Positions 38,098 through 48,392 of a stretch of DNA of 64,000 nt are shown in pieces (position 1 is the stretch's first letter; each line of letters begins with the position of its first letter). The stretch covers positions 78,721 through 142,720 of the forward strand of contig JAKAVQ010000002.1 in the NCBI GenBank assembly GCA_021817245.1. The letters run 5' to 3'. The notes under the pieces were generated by a model, which was given only the letters and a program-made list of their open reading frames with translations, was not told where the DNA came from and did not search any database. This stretch comes from Thermoplasmata archaeon. Lineage in GTDB: Archaea > Thermoplasmatota > Thermoplasmata > Lutacidiplasmatales > UBA184. Made by a program: the position numbers and the translations under genes.

Positions 38098-41019
38098 TTA
38101 CGTCCCGAACTGGAGGAAGAACTCGGACGGACCCGTCACGTCGATCGAGCTCAACGTGGGGCTGTTAGGCCCGGATATGGAGATAAGCGAATACCCCGCC
38201 GTCTCGCTCACTGCGAACGTCTGAACTCCCGCCGGCGCAAACAGGAGCACGATCGGCGAGTTCGAGCCGAACCAGAGACCCGAACCGATGCTCGCCTCCC
38301 AGGCGGAGTGAGCGGGTAGGCCGCTCTCGATGAACGCGACCGGGATCAGGCCCGTGGGGGCGCGAAGGAGCGGGTGGTAGTCGCCCCCGACTAGGATGCT
38401 TCGGTGCACCGTGTCCGTCCCGGGCGGGAGGACGTCCGAGCCGACGTAGTCGGAGTAGTTGAACGTGTTCACGTACGGGAGCTTGCCGATCGGGTTCAGC
38501 ATGTTCCCATAGTTGCTCCAATAGTTACCTCCCTGCCAGTGGTAGGAAGGACCGAGGATGTTACCGGAGAGGGCGAAGCCGTTCACGATGTCGGAGACGT
38601 GGCTCGCCGGCTGTATCCGAACGTCCCAGGTATCGTGGTAGGCGGGGGGAACGAGCGGCCCGCACTGGGCCGCATAGGCATCCGGACAGGCGTCCCGGTA
38701 CATGTCGAAGGGAAGCCAAACGACCGGGTTGTCGATCGTGAAGTTGTTGTTGTAGAGCAGGTCGCCGCTCTCGGACTCAGCAAGACCGGTCCAGCTCGCG
38801 AACGCGTCGCCGGTCGCGGGAACGGTAGGGTCGTGGAACGTGTTCCCCCAGACCGTGTTGTGCGACCCACCGTAGAAGAGGAGCGCGTCCGGGGAGATGC
38901 AGGAGAAGAAGCAGGTCACCGGCGTACCGTACCCCGGGAAGGGCGGATTGATCGTCGGAACGAACGTGCTCGACATCACGAGGTTGTTCGAGGAGTTCCA
39001 GAACATCACGTTCCCCTGCGGGAAGAAGTTCTGGGTCGGGTCGACGGCCCCAAGGTCCGTCTCGACCTCGAACATCGCTGGCCAGCCCCCTGCGACGTCC
39101 GCGTGAGCCAGCGTTACGTGCTTCGCGGACACGAACTCGAGCTGCAGGTCGAAGCAGACGTTGGTCGAACCGGACCCGCTGCCCCATGCGAACCAGAACG
39201 TGCAAAAGCTCGGGGGGTTGAGCACCTCGGTGTAGGCATTCGTCCCATCCATGAGGATGCCGGCGAACGTCGGGTAGAAGAAGTCGTTCGCCGAGAAGAA
39301 GTAGCTCGAGAGGTTGTTATCGACGGCCCCGCCGCACTTCGTGCATGACGAGGTCGGGTTGTTGAAGAGGAGGTACGGGTGCGCGATCGTCCCCGTGCCC
39401 GCGCTCGAGATGCCGGCCAGCTGATCGTTCGAAAACGCCCAGAGCGGCGTGTACACGCCGCTCGCCGGGTGGTAGTGGAGGGTGACCGCGAGGGTCATCG
39501 GAGCGGTCCCGACCGTGAAGTGCCCCGTCGTTTCGGCGTAGTCGGAGAGCATGATGACGTACTGATAGGTCCCCGGAGCCAAGTGCCAGACCGGCGCGTC
39601 GGGGGCCCACTCGAAGGAGCTATCGTAGTAGCTCGAGGTCGAGAGGAAGACGAAGAAGTACGGCGGCGCTTTGAGTTTGAGCGGCGAGCCCGAGACCTTG
39701 ATGTCGTTTGTAACGGGCGTCGACCCGGCCGAGGAACCCGCGACCCCCTGGAAGCCCCAGAGTCCCCGGAGCACGAGCGGCCCGGCGGAGGCGCTCTCGG
39801 TCGTGCCGCTGTAGGTGAAAGCGATGCCTGTCGAAGTCTCCCCGGTTTCGCTCCCGAAGTCGACCGCGGCCGGGACGGATTCATACTCGGCGGGCGTGCA
39901 GAGAGCCACGGACTGCGGGCAGTACTTCAGCGTTGCCTGGACGTTCGCGGCGAGGACGTTGTTCGAGGCGCCGTTGTAGGACCCGATTCCGTAGACGAGC
40001 TCGAAGTCGTTCGTGCTACCCACGGGGTCGACCTGGGTGCCATCGGCCACGAACGGCGCGATCTGACCCGGGAGGACGTGCCCTCCGGAGGCGAAGACGA
40101 GCCAGTCGTAGTTCCCGGCTTTGTGGATGCCGTGGGCGGCGGTGATGCTGTAATTGTACCAGAGTTCCTGGTTTCCGTCCGAGGTCACGGAGGAGTTGAG
40201 GTAGAGCGTGATCGTGAACGGCCGCGGAGCGTAGATCCAGGGTCCCTCGCTGATGTAGAGCCCGGTGACGAACGAGCCGTTCGCGTTGTGGCGGAGGACG
40301 TCCCTCGGGGAAAGGAAGGCCCCGGGACCTGAGAAGTTCCAAGTGTCCTGTCCCAGATTGAGCGTCTGGTTGTGCTGATAGTAATCGACCGCGTTCTGGC
40401 ACCAGAACTCGTTGCCCGAACCGCCGCCCAGAGTCACGTTCCCGAGGACCGAGTTCTCCTGAATCCCCCAGTCGTCGGGCGTGTCGACGTCGAGGTAGAG
40501 AGCCGACAGCTGGTTCACCGTGAGCGTGCCCGCGACGCTCGAAGCGTTGACGATGGTCGCATCGAGGACGCCGCCAGTGTCGCTCTCTCCGTAATAGGCG
40601 ATACCGGCGGGGGCCGGTGCCGCGGGATAGAAGGGACTCACCTGGGCCGCCGCGACGGCGGGGCCCGGCTCGACCGCTCCGTCGACGACCCGGGCGGGGG
40701 CTCCGACGTAGGGAAGCCGGATGTCGGTCGTGGCTACGCCCGCGGCTCCGAGGTCGGCCGCGGTGGTCCGGACGCGCTGATCGAACTGTTGAACGTTAGA
40801 AGAAATGCCGCTGGCGGGGGTGTCCCAAGATGCCGGAAGACTCCCCGGTTGAGGTGAGGAAGCGACCGAACTGCCTGCGGCCGGAGTGGCGCCGTAGGCG
40901 AGGCCCCCTGGCGACGCCCCCGCTCCCGGCGCGAGCGCGGCGGGAAGGACGCCGATCAGGGCAAAGGTAGCGATGAACGACAGCACGATCACCGAGACCC
41001 GGGTTAGCCTCTCGGACAT
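38098..41019 (-). CDS. Thermopsin-family secreted peptidase-like protein
   Basis: Signal-like N-terminus MSERLTRVSVIVLSFIATFALIGVLPAALAPGAGA; APAPAGIAYYGESDTGGVLDATIVNASSVAGTLTVNQLSALYLDVDTPDDWGIQENSVLGNVTLGGGSGNEFWCQNAVDYYQHNQTLNLGQDTWNFSG. Confidence 0.85.
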   Translation of the reverse strand: MSERLTRVSVIVLSFIATFALIGVLPAALAPGAGASPGGLAYGATPAAGSSVASSPQPGSLPASWDTPASGISSNVQQFDQRVRTTAADLGAAGVATTDIRLPYVGAPARVVDGAVEPGPAVAAAQVSPFYPAAPAPAGIAYYGESDTGGVLDATIVNASSVAGTLTVNQLSALYLDVDTPDDWGIQENSVLGNVTLGGGSGNEFWCQNAVDYYQHNQTLNLGQDTWNFSGPGAFLSPRDVLRHNANGSFVTGLYISEGPWIYAPRPFTITLYLNSSVTSDGNQELWYNYSITAAHGIHKAGNYDWLVFASGGHVLPGQIAPFVADGTQVDPVGSTNDFELVYGIGSYNGASNNVLAANVQATLKYCPQSVALCTPAEYESVPAAVDFGSETGETSTGIAFTYSGTTESASAGPLVLRGLWGFQGVAGSSAGSTPVTNDIKVSGSPLKLKAPPYFFVFLSTSSYYDSSFEWAPDAPVWHLAPGTYQYVIMLSDYAETTGHFTVGTAPMTLAVTLHYHPASGVYTPLWAFSNDQLAGISSAGTGTIAHPYLLFNNPTSSCTKCGGAVDNNLSSYFFSANDFFYPTFAGILMDGTNAYTEVLNPPSFCTFWFAWGSGSGSTNVCFDLQLEFVSAKHVTLAHADVAGGWPAMFEVETDLGAVDPTQNFFPQGNVMFWNSSNNLVMSSTFVPTINPPFPGYGTPVTCFFSCISPDALLFYGGSHNTVWGNTFHDPTVPATGDAFASWTGLAESESGDLLYNNNFTIDNPVVWLPFDMYRDACPDAYAAQCGPLVPPAYHDTWDVRIQPASHVSDIVNGFALSGNILGPSYHWQGGNYWSNYGNMLNPIGKLPYVNTFNYSDYVGSDVLPPGTDTVHRSILVGGDYHPLLRAPTGLIPVAFIESGLPAHSAWEASIGSGLWFGSNSPIVLLFAPAGVQTFAVSETAGYSLISISGPNSPTLSSIDVTGPSEFFLQFGT

Positions 41020-41655
41020 CGGTGGCGGATTCCCACGTGTTATACATACTGTTTGGTGACCCCTTGGTTCCATAGGAGCCCTCGTGCCACGATCGGACCT
41101 GACCGGGTCTCGTGACCAGCGCAACGGTCCGCGCGGCGGGCGAAACGAGACGAGTTCGGCCCGCACCCATGCGAGATTAACCCGGTGTGCGGGATAGGGT
41201 CCGCCACGGGCTGAAGGAGCTTCTCTGACCCCCCTATATTCGAACTGTCCCCAATGGTGACTAGATTCCTGCTTCCATAGTCGTTGTTCTTATCTTGGTG
41301 GGGTCCCAACCGGGCCCGGGAATGCCGTAGAGTTCCCGTAGCCGGCCGATCTTCCTCAGGATCTCATCGGCTGTCGCGGTCCACGGGTGCAGGTGGGGAT
41401 GGGCGTTGGAGCCGTTGGAAGACGGGGTCAGATGGAGGCGCACGGACCCGGATGGACCCACGGTTCGCGATTGGAATCCAGCTCTTTCGGCACGCCCCCG
41501 GGGGGGGGCACACGCTCGGAGAGGTCGACGCGGGAAAGCTGCGGACGGCCGTGTGACCTGGGATTGAGCCGCCCAGTCGCTAAATAGCCCCTACGCCAAG
41601 TCGCCCGTGGTGACGAATGTGCCGAGGGCGCTTGCCCTAGGATGGTAACGGGCTC

Positions 41656-42747
41656 GTGTTGGTGGAGCGACCTATGACGGTCGGCGCCGGGAACCCTCGG
41701 ACTTCCGCCGAGGGAGGGCACGACGTAGTCATCGATGTCGACAACCTACGGATGATCTATCCTGCCCCGAAGCCCGGCGCCCTGCCGACCGTTGCGGTGG
41801 ATGGGGTGAGCTTCCAAGTGGGCCGGGGCGAGATCTTCGGCTTCCTCGGTCCCAACGGCGCCGGGAAGACGACGACGATCTCCATTCTCACGACTCTCCT
41901 CCAACCTACCGCCGGCCACGCCCGCGTGGAGGGGATCGACGTCGGCACCCGACCGAACGACGTGCGTAGAAAGCTCGGCCTCGTTTTCCAGCGGTCCACG
42001 GCGGACGAGGAGCTCACCGGCCGGGAGAACATGGCGATCCAAGCAGGCCTCTACGGCCACTCGGGCACTTCCGTCGACCGGCGCGTCACCGAGCTGCTGG
42101 TGCAAATGGACCTCGGCTCGGTCGGCGACCGCCTCGTCAAGACCTACTCTGGTGGCATGCGGCGGCGGCTCGAACTCGCCGTCGGGATGGTCCACGACCC
42201 GAAGCTCCTCTTCTTGGACGAGCCGACCCTCGGACTGGACCCCCAAGGCCGGGCCGGGTTCTGGCGCTACATCCGAACTCTGCGGGGGTCGGAGGGGGTC
42301 ACGGTGTTCATGACGACCCATTACCTGGACGAGGCTGACCAGTTGTGCGACCGGATCGCCGTGATCGACCGCGGGAAGATCGTCGCCACGGGAACCCCGA
42401 AGGAGCTGAAGGACGGGATCGGGGGCGATACCCTCGAGGTCGCCGTGGCGCCGGGGGCCGCCGACCTTTCTCCCCTCCTGACCCCGATGCCCGGCGTGAA
42501 GGCGGTCTCCCGCCGGGAGGACAGCTACCGCGTCAAGTGCACGAACGGTGAGCAGCTTATCCCGAAAGTGGTGCTCGCTGCGGAGCAAGCGGGAATCTCG
42601 GTGCGAGGGGTCACGGTGGCGAAGCCGACGCTCGATGAGGTCTTCCTAGAGCTCACGGGACACGCCTATCGGGAGGAAGGCGAGTCGCCGAAGGAGGATA
42701 GGTCCGGGGGAAACGGGGGCGGCAGCGACCAGGGAAGACGCCCATGA
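41656..42747 (+). CDS. ABC transporter ATP-binding protein (drug-resistance/DrrA-like)
   Basis: FGFLGPNGAGKTTTISILTTLLQPTAGHARVEGIDV...VFQRSTADEELTGRENMAIQAGLYG...YSGGMRRRLELAVGMVHDPKLLFLDEPTLGLDPQGRAGFWRYI. Confidence 0.95.
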   Translation: MLVERPMTVGAGNPRTSAEGGHDVVIDVDNLRMIYPAPKPGALPTVAVDGVSFQVGRGEIFGFLGPNGAGKTTTISILTTLLQPTAGHARVEGIDVGTRPNDVRRKLGLVFQRSTADEELTGRENMAIQAGLYGHSGTSVDRRVTELLVQMDLGSVGDRLVKTYSGGMRRRLELAVGMVHDPKLLFLDEPTLGLDPQGRAGFWRYIRTLRGSEGVTVFMTTHYLDEADQLCDRIAVIDRGKIVATGTPKELKDGIGGDTLEVAVAPGAADLSPLLTPMPGVKAVSRREDSYRVKCTNGEQLIPKVVLAAEQAGISVRGVTVAKPTLDEVFLELTGHAYREEGESPKEDRSGGNGGGSDQGRRP

Positions 42748-43622
42748 TGCTACCGATGGCCTCCCTGATCCGCAGGGAGTACCTCCGCTGGATCCGCGCC
42801 CCGACCTGGGTGATCTCGGGCCTGATGAGCCCAATCCTTTACCTGCTGCTCTTCGGCCAAGCGTTCAACCTCGGCAAGCTCCTTCCCCCGGGCACGCCGG
42901 CCTCGGCCCTCTCGCAGGTGCTCTCGGGGGCTCCCAATTACTTCTCCTACTTCGCCGTGGGCATGGTGGCGTTCGCCAGTGTCACCGCCGCCATGTTCTC
43001 GGGGACCGGGATCATCTTTGACAAGCAGCTCGGGATCCTGCAGCGGATTCTCTCCACGCCGATCTCGCGCCGGTCGGTGTTCCTCTCGTCGCTGGTGTTC
43101 CGAGGGATGCTGACCCTCATACCGGCGTTCCTCGTGGTCGGCTTCGCACTCCTGCTCGCCGACGTCCCCGGCGTGGCGGGGCTCACGGTGAGTTCCGGGG
43201 TCACGGTGCTGGACAGCGTCCAGTTCTTGGCGGCCGCGCTCGTTCTCTCGGTCGCTTTTACGGCCCTCTTCCTCTCCTTCGGGTTCGCGGCACAGCGGAT
43301 CGAGAGCTACTTCGGCGTGGTGACAATCCTCCAGCTGCCGATCCTCCTCACGTCCAACGCGATGTACCCTACGAGCATCATGCCGACGTGGCTTCAGTAC
43401 CTCGTCGGCTTCAATCCGATATCACTGGCTGTGAACATCATGCGAATGAGCCTCTTCGGGACCGCCGGGTATCCCTATTCGGCGGGAATCTACTTCGCGG
43501 GCCTTCTGGCCTGGGCCGTCCTCTTTGTTGGTCTCGCTCTCCTCCTCGCCTCCCGTGCCCTTCGAACGAATCCCGCGGCGTCTCCCACGGGGTCGGCGCT
43601 TTCCCAGGCGATCGCGGAGTAG
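42744..43622 (+). CDS. ABC-2 type permease
   Basis: MASLIRREYLRWIRAPTWVISGLMSPILYLLLFGQAF...FDKQLGILQRILSTPISRRSVFLSSLVFRGMLT; overlaps the ATPase stop. Confidence 0.92.
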   Translation: MMLPMASLIRREYLRWIRAPTWVISGLMSPILYLLLFGQAFNLGKLLPPGTPASALSQVLSGAPNYFSYFAVGMVAFASVTAAMFSGTGIIFDKQLGILQRILSTPISRRSVFLSSLVFRGMLTLIPAFLVVGFALLLADVPGVAGLTVSSGVTVLDSVQFLAAALVLSVAFTALFLSFGFAAQRIESYFGVVTILQLPILLTSNAMYPTSIMPTWLQYLVGFNPISLAVNIMRMSLFGTAGYPYSAGIYFAGLLAWAVLFVGLALLLASRALRTNPAASPTGSALSQAIAE

Positions 43623-44399
43623 CCGGCCTTTTTACACACCGACCGACTCGGCAGTCTGGGTCCAGTCTTAGCCGTTCGACCACGCGGATCCTCCACCGCT
43701 GGACTCGCCCTGGGAGCGTCGGGAGGGGGAGTTGGTTCACCGCGGGTGCGTAGTAGGGCCGCCCGATTTGTTAAGCCCTCCTGGATTCACGGCATTCCCC
43801 ACGCGAAACGTGCCCGGTTATGTGGGTTCCGCCGAACCCCGACGCCTGTAGGAGAGTTTTCCCGCGCTCGGTGATCTAGCTGAGCGTGGGGTACATGTTT
43901 GCCCTCGCCGCACCCCGTTATTCGCGCTCTACGGCGCAGGAAGACCCTTCGCGGTCGAGGGCCCCAAGACCGCTCGAAGCACCCGTTTTCCAGCGGTCAC
44001 CCGGCGGTGCCGCAGGGCACTTTCCGCATTCGTCGGCCTTGGGACATCATCACGGAAGGGTTCTCGGTCTTTCGACACTGCGACGACGATCTTCAGGAGC
44101 GCGTGGGCTCCATCCACCGCCCCTTTGCCCTTGTCCCGGCGACGGCTCACCCGTCGAGCGACCTTAGTTGCCGTTCCGCGCCCCACTCGGTGTCGGTGCA
44201 GCCGGGAGACCTCGATCCGGAGCCAACGATTCGTTGCGACGCTGTCCTGCTTGAGGTGTCCGTGACACTCGGACTCGCCGGACTGGTGGGTCGTCGGCGC
44301 GAGGCCCACGGTCGAAATCGGCTTGTCGACGCTCCCGAATCGTTCGATCGGGCAGAAGTACGCGGCGAGAGCGAGGGAGATGATCTCACCGGCCCCGGG

Positions 44400-44710
44400 A
44401 ATCGTGCTGAGCGGCTGGGCCTCCTCCGAGTTGCTCCAGACGAGGTGGGTGCGTACGGTCTCTTCTCGGCCGTTCCCGACACTGTCGTCGGTCTAGTCGA
44501 ACCGATGCGAACCGAAGACGCCTACCAGAGCGTGGGCCTCGCGCGCCACTTGCTCGCGGTGGGTCTCGGTCGGTTGCCTGGGGCGGGTCGTTCGCGATTG
44601 AAGGTGAGCTTCGATCCGCTTGACGAACTGGCGCGTCGCCTCTGTCTCGGGGCAGGCTTCCGGACCGTATCGCCCACTCGCACGTACATTCGCGGCCTTT
44701 CCTCACCCTC
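44400..44710 (+). pseudogene. GNAT acetyltransferase C-terminal fragment (probable pseudogene)
   Basis: LRVAPDEVGAYGLFSAVPDTVVGLVEPMRTEDAYQSVGLARHLLAVGLGRLPGAGRSRLKVSFDPLDELARRLCLGAGFRTVSPTRTYI; no credible N-terminal half and no nearby stop. Confidence 0.5.
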
Positions 44711-44997
44711 TGGAAAGATAGTCGCGAGCAGCTCCCCCGTCCTCGGCGGTCCGGGTCTCTCTGACCGGTGCGTTCACAAACCACGGATGAACAAAGCCCG
44801 CAGCCAGTCCCAAGCCTTTCCCCGAGACGGAATCGCGGTCGTTGACCGTTTGGCCTTCAAGACCGGCGGCCCGCCCACCGGGGACCATGGCCGCGGGGGC
44901 CTCCGTGGTCCTAAATAGTCGTGGATTCGCAAAACGACTATCGACCAGTCGGGCCCAAGTCGTGTACTTGAAATGACCGGAGAATGTTCCCGGTTGA

Positions 44998-45453
44998 ATG
45001 GCGACAAAGGGTCACACCCGGGACGGCGCGAAGAAGTCCTCGGGCCGATTCACGGACGAGGAACGGGCCGCGGTGAAGGACCGGGCTCTAGAACAGAAGA
45101 TTGTATGGGGCAAAAACCGGGCCGACGACGAACGCATCGTGGTCGCGAAGATCTCCCAGATGCCGGAGCCCGACCGTTCCATCGGGAAGCGGCTCCACGA
45201 GCTCATCCAGAACAGCGCACCGCTCCTCTCACCGAGGCTCTGGTACGGGATGCCCGCTTACACCATGGAGGGGGAGGTCCTTTGCTTCTTCCAGCCGGCG
45301 CACAAGTTCAAGGCGAGATACGGAACGCTCGGATTCAGCGACAAGGCAAGGCTCGATGATGGGGCCATGTGGCCGACGGTCTTCGCGCTGAAGGAGTTGA
45401 ACGCAACGGCGTTGGCCAGGATCGTCGCGCTCCTGAATAAGGCGCTGAGCTGA
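44998..45453 (+). CDS. DUF1801-like protein
   Basis: [66 protein letters not shown]. Confidence 0.75.
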   Translation: MATKGHTRDGAKKSSGRFTDEERAAVKDRALEQKIVWGKNRADDERIVVAKISQMPEPDRSIGKRLHELIQNSAPLLSPRLWYGMPAYTMEGEVLCFFQPAHKFKARYGTLGFSDKARLDDGAMWPTVFALKELNATALARIVALLNKALS

Positions 45454-45639
45454 ATCCGGGATGGGGGAACCTGATACACAAGGGACCCCTTTGGAGGGCT
45501 CCGTTTCAAGGCGCGTCTTAGTCGCTCAGAAGCTGCGAGGGTTTCGCGATCAACTACGGACCGGCACCTGGGAGACGCACCCATGCGAACTCTATCGGTG
45601 CGACGATTGCCTTGCCAGGAAGGCAAGTCGGGACGTCAC

Positions 45640-45921
45640 TCAGGCCGCCTTGATCTGCTCTCGTGCCGCCGTGTGAGATCGCCAGGCCAAGTACAGAAGC
45701 GACAAGCCCACCAGAATGAACACGACCGACACAAATGCCGAGACACCCTCGTCCACCCAGTAATGTGAGCCTGCGCCGGGCGCAGGGCCCGGCACGAAGG
45801 TATCATAGAGGGAAAGTAAGACGCTGACGAGTGCTTCAAACCCAAGAAGGCCAATCACCAGGCCACCTACGAGGTAAATCGCCCGTTCGACACGAACCGA
45901 GCTCAGATTCCCGTCCGTCAT
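45640..45921 (-). CDS. Small two/three-TM membrane protein
   Basis: MTDGNLSSVRVERAIYLVGGLVIGLLGFEALVSVLLSLYDTFVPGPAPGAGSHYWVDEGVSAFVSVVFILVGLSLLYLAWRSHTAAREQIKAA. Confidence 0.65.
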   Translation of the reverse strand: MTDGNLSSVRVERAIYLVGGLVIGLLGFEALVSVLLSLYDTFVPGPAPGAGSHYWVDEGVSAFVSVVFILVGLSLLYLAWRSHTAAREQIKAA

Positions 45922-46197
45922 GCCGGCGGGAACCTGACGGGGAGGATTAGGACTGTGGTGCGCCACTGATCGGTCATGAGCCGGTGAGGCGTCCGGGTGG
46001 AGGGGGGTCTCGCACCTCCTTCCAGCCACCCCCCTTCGATTCGTTCGCGAACCGAGGCCGGAGAACTTCTGCTCGGCACCCCGACCTGGGTGCAACAACA
46101 GTTGCACCCCCGGCACGTTCATGGGAGTGGACATAGGGCTGGGCGTCTCGTTAGTGAGTGTTGCGATAGTCTGATCTCTTCTCGCCTACCGGACATA

Positions 46198-46244
46198 CCC
46201 CTACAATTCATTACAAAACGCCAAGTATAATGCGATTGTAGGGG
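46198..46244. promoter_or_regulatory. 10-bp perfect inverted repeat flanking the putative fic promoter
   Basis: CCCCTACAAT (46198-46207) ... ATTGTAGGGG (46235-46244), with AAGTATAATG between the arms, 8 nt before the Fic ATG. Confidence 0.6.
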
Positions 46245-46252
46245 CAAGTACT

Positions 46253-47194
46253 ATGGAGGTTCAGGCACGTCGTCGGGGCCAGAGGACCTACTACTACCTG
46301 GTGCACTCGTATCGCCAAAACGGGAACGTCCGCAAGATCGAAAGGTATCTCGGGGCGACCAAACCGCAGGAGGTCGAGTCGCTCAAAGCGGAGCTTCGGG
46401 GCGAGGTCTTCTCGGAACAGTTCGAACCCGCCCTGGCGCACTCGCGCAAGATCTACCGGGCGAACCTCGCCAAGATGCCCAGGACGATCCGTGAGAAAGA
46501 ACTGGAAACGTTCTCGACGCAGTTCACTTACGACAGTAACCGCATCGAGGGATCGAGCCTCACACTACGAGAGACCGCCCTGCTCCTCAACGACGGCGTG
46601 ACTCCCAGCAACCGTCCACTGTCAGATGTTCAGGAAGCAGTGGCGCACCAGAGAGTCTTCTTGGATGCTATCCGTCGAACGCCGGAGCTCAGCCTCGAAT
46701 CGCTCCGAGGATGGCACGGGGAGTTGTTCCGAACCACGAAGCCTTGGCTTGCGGGAAAAATCAGAAACTACAACGTCAAGATCGCAGGAAGCCGATTCGA
46801 ACCACCGACTCCCATCGAGTTGGACTCCCTGCTACAGGAATTCGTCGCTTGGCTGAAAGTGGCTTGGAAGAACCTGCACCCCGTGCTTCTTGCGGGCTTG
46901 GTCCACCTCAAGCTTGTGACAATCCACCCGTTCGGTGATGGGAACGGGCGAGTTGCTCGAATCGCGATGAACTACGTCCTCTATCGTAAGCGCTACCCTA
47001 TGATCGATATACGTTACACTCGCCGAGCGAGTTACTACAGGGCTCTCGAGCGGTCGCAGCTCCGAAAAGATGACACGGCGTTCGTACGGTGGTTCCTTCG
47101 ACGATATCTCGAGCAGAACGGCCGAACGGTACCGAAGCTGAGGCGTAGCAGCCGGGACAGCCCAGTCGCCCACAAGTTGAGCTGGGTGCATTAG
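46253..47194 (+). CDS. Fic-domain protein (class II-like)
   Basis: FTYDSNRIEGSSLTLRETALLL (SxxxEG) and catalytic HPFGDGNGRVARIAMNYVLYRK. Confidence 0.93.
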   Translation: MEVQARRRGQRTYYYLVHSYRQNGNVRKIERYLGATKPQEVESLKAELRGEVFSEQFEPALAHSRKIYRANLAKMPRTIREKELETFSTQFTYDSNRIEGSSLTLRETALLLNDGVTPSNRPLSDVQEAVAHQRVFLDAIRRTPELSLESLRGWHGELFRTTKPWLAGKIRNYNVKIAGSRFEPPTPIELDSLLQEFVAWLKVAWKNLHPVLLAGLVHLKLVTIHPFGDGNGRVARIAMNYVLYRKRYPMIDIRYTRRASYYRALERSQLRKDDTAFVRWFLRRYLEQNGRTVPKLRRSSRDSPVAHKLSWVH

Positions 47195-47312
47195 TCATTA
47201 CACTTACACGCTCTGAGGGGACATGTGCCTCAAGTCGACGCATCGCGGACGGTAAGTTCCGGGTAAACGCTGCCTCTGAGGAAGCTGCCGGGTGGGAACT
47301 CTTCAAGTCATG

Positions 47313-47700
47313 TCACGAGGACCCCCGGGGCCGCAGGAACCAATTTGAACCTGGCTGCTTCAAGCTCTCCATGAACTTGACCGTAAGGTCGTAGACATTC
47401 CTCGCTTGATGCTCTCCCGGTCTTAAATGCAGATCTCGAGGATGTACGGCGGTGTTCCTATAGTCGTTGATGGCAGCAACCAGTCGCTTGAGGCCCTGAC
47501 TCGCTTCGGGGAATGATTGACCAAACTTCGCGAGCAGGTCGCCCAAGGGCGGGATTGTATCCGATTGCATGACCTTTTCATGAACGATGAGAATCTCGCC
47601 CAGTGTAAACTCGACCGCCACCGCGCAATATTGAATCACTCCGCCCCATGCCGATACAAGTCCGCATAATCGAGCGAGTCGAAGCTGTGCCTCTACGAAT
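47313..47700 (-). CDS. HEPN-like small protein or C-terminal fragment
   Basis: VEAQLRLARLCGLVSAWGGVIQYCAVAVEFTLGEILIVHEKVMQSDTIPPLGDLLAKFGQSFPEASQGLKRLVAAINDYRNTAVHPRDLHL...; RNTAVH fits Rx4H of HEPN domains; start uncertain. Confidence 0.4.
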
Positions 47701-48069
47701 CCCAGTCAAGCGGACACCAGTCGCCACGTCATCAACGTAGAAAGTTCTCGGAGAGGGTGGTGAGATGTATGAAGTGAAATCCCCGAGAGGACGAAGACAA
47801 GCTGGGGCTGTCTTGAAGCGGTAGATACAGGCGTGAACTACCTTCTTGGAGAACGAATCGACTGATGAGAAAATGCCGGAAAACGGGCCACGGAATGGAA
47901 GGCGGTAATGTATGCCTAGCCAGAAGCATTTTGGACCGAATCCCGGAAGCGAGATTCCCCCGAGATTCTTGGCAGATATGCGCCGCCCTACAGCTTTCGG
48001 CTTGAACGGCGTGTTCATTTGACCCGGCTCTGAGAGTGTGAGAATGCCATCAAGCTCCCGCAAGGGCAA
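47700..48069 (-). pseudogene. N-terminal fragment resembling PD-(D/E)XK/RecB-like nuclease-family proteins, probably truncated or frameshifted
   Basis: ISAKNLGGISLPGFGPKCFWLGIHYRLPFRGPFSGIFSSVDSFSKKVVHACIYRFKTAPACLRPLGDFTSYISPPSPRTFYVDDVATGVRLTG; frame closes without a nuclease core. Confidence 0.35.
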
Positions 48070-48392
48070 GCGACGCCAACTGGAGAATCATGAGGTGCGC
48101 CTCGTTAACGAATCGGAAAAGAGGTCGAATGCGACCGACTTTCGGCTATTGGTCGTTTTCCGAGTCTATTCTCCGTTCAAATGATCGGAACGGCTGCATG
48201 AGCGAAAGAGGCGCTGCACAGACCAACACCTGAATCCAGCTTGCAGGGGGGTTTGTACACAGGACTGGACTGAGTACTATCGAGTCGATTCACAGGAAAT
48301 GTCGGTCGCGGTAGCCTAAGAAGGGGGGTCCAAGGGAGTCGCTCGGCGAGTGTGCTTTAATCTGCCTTTCCTTTTCCCTAAGCAGACGGGCA

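Noticed and set aside
41261-41461. Minus-strand fragment HPHLHPWTATADEILRKIGRLRELYGIPGPGWDP as a transposase end
   Set aside because: Suggestive of a transposase C-terminus but too short, and no terminal inverted repeats were seen.
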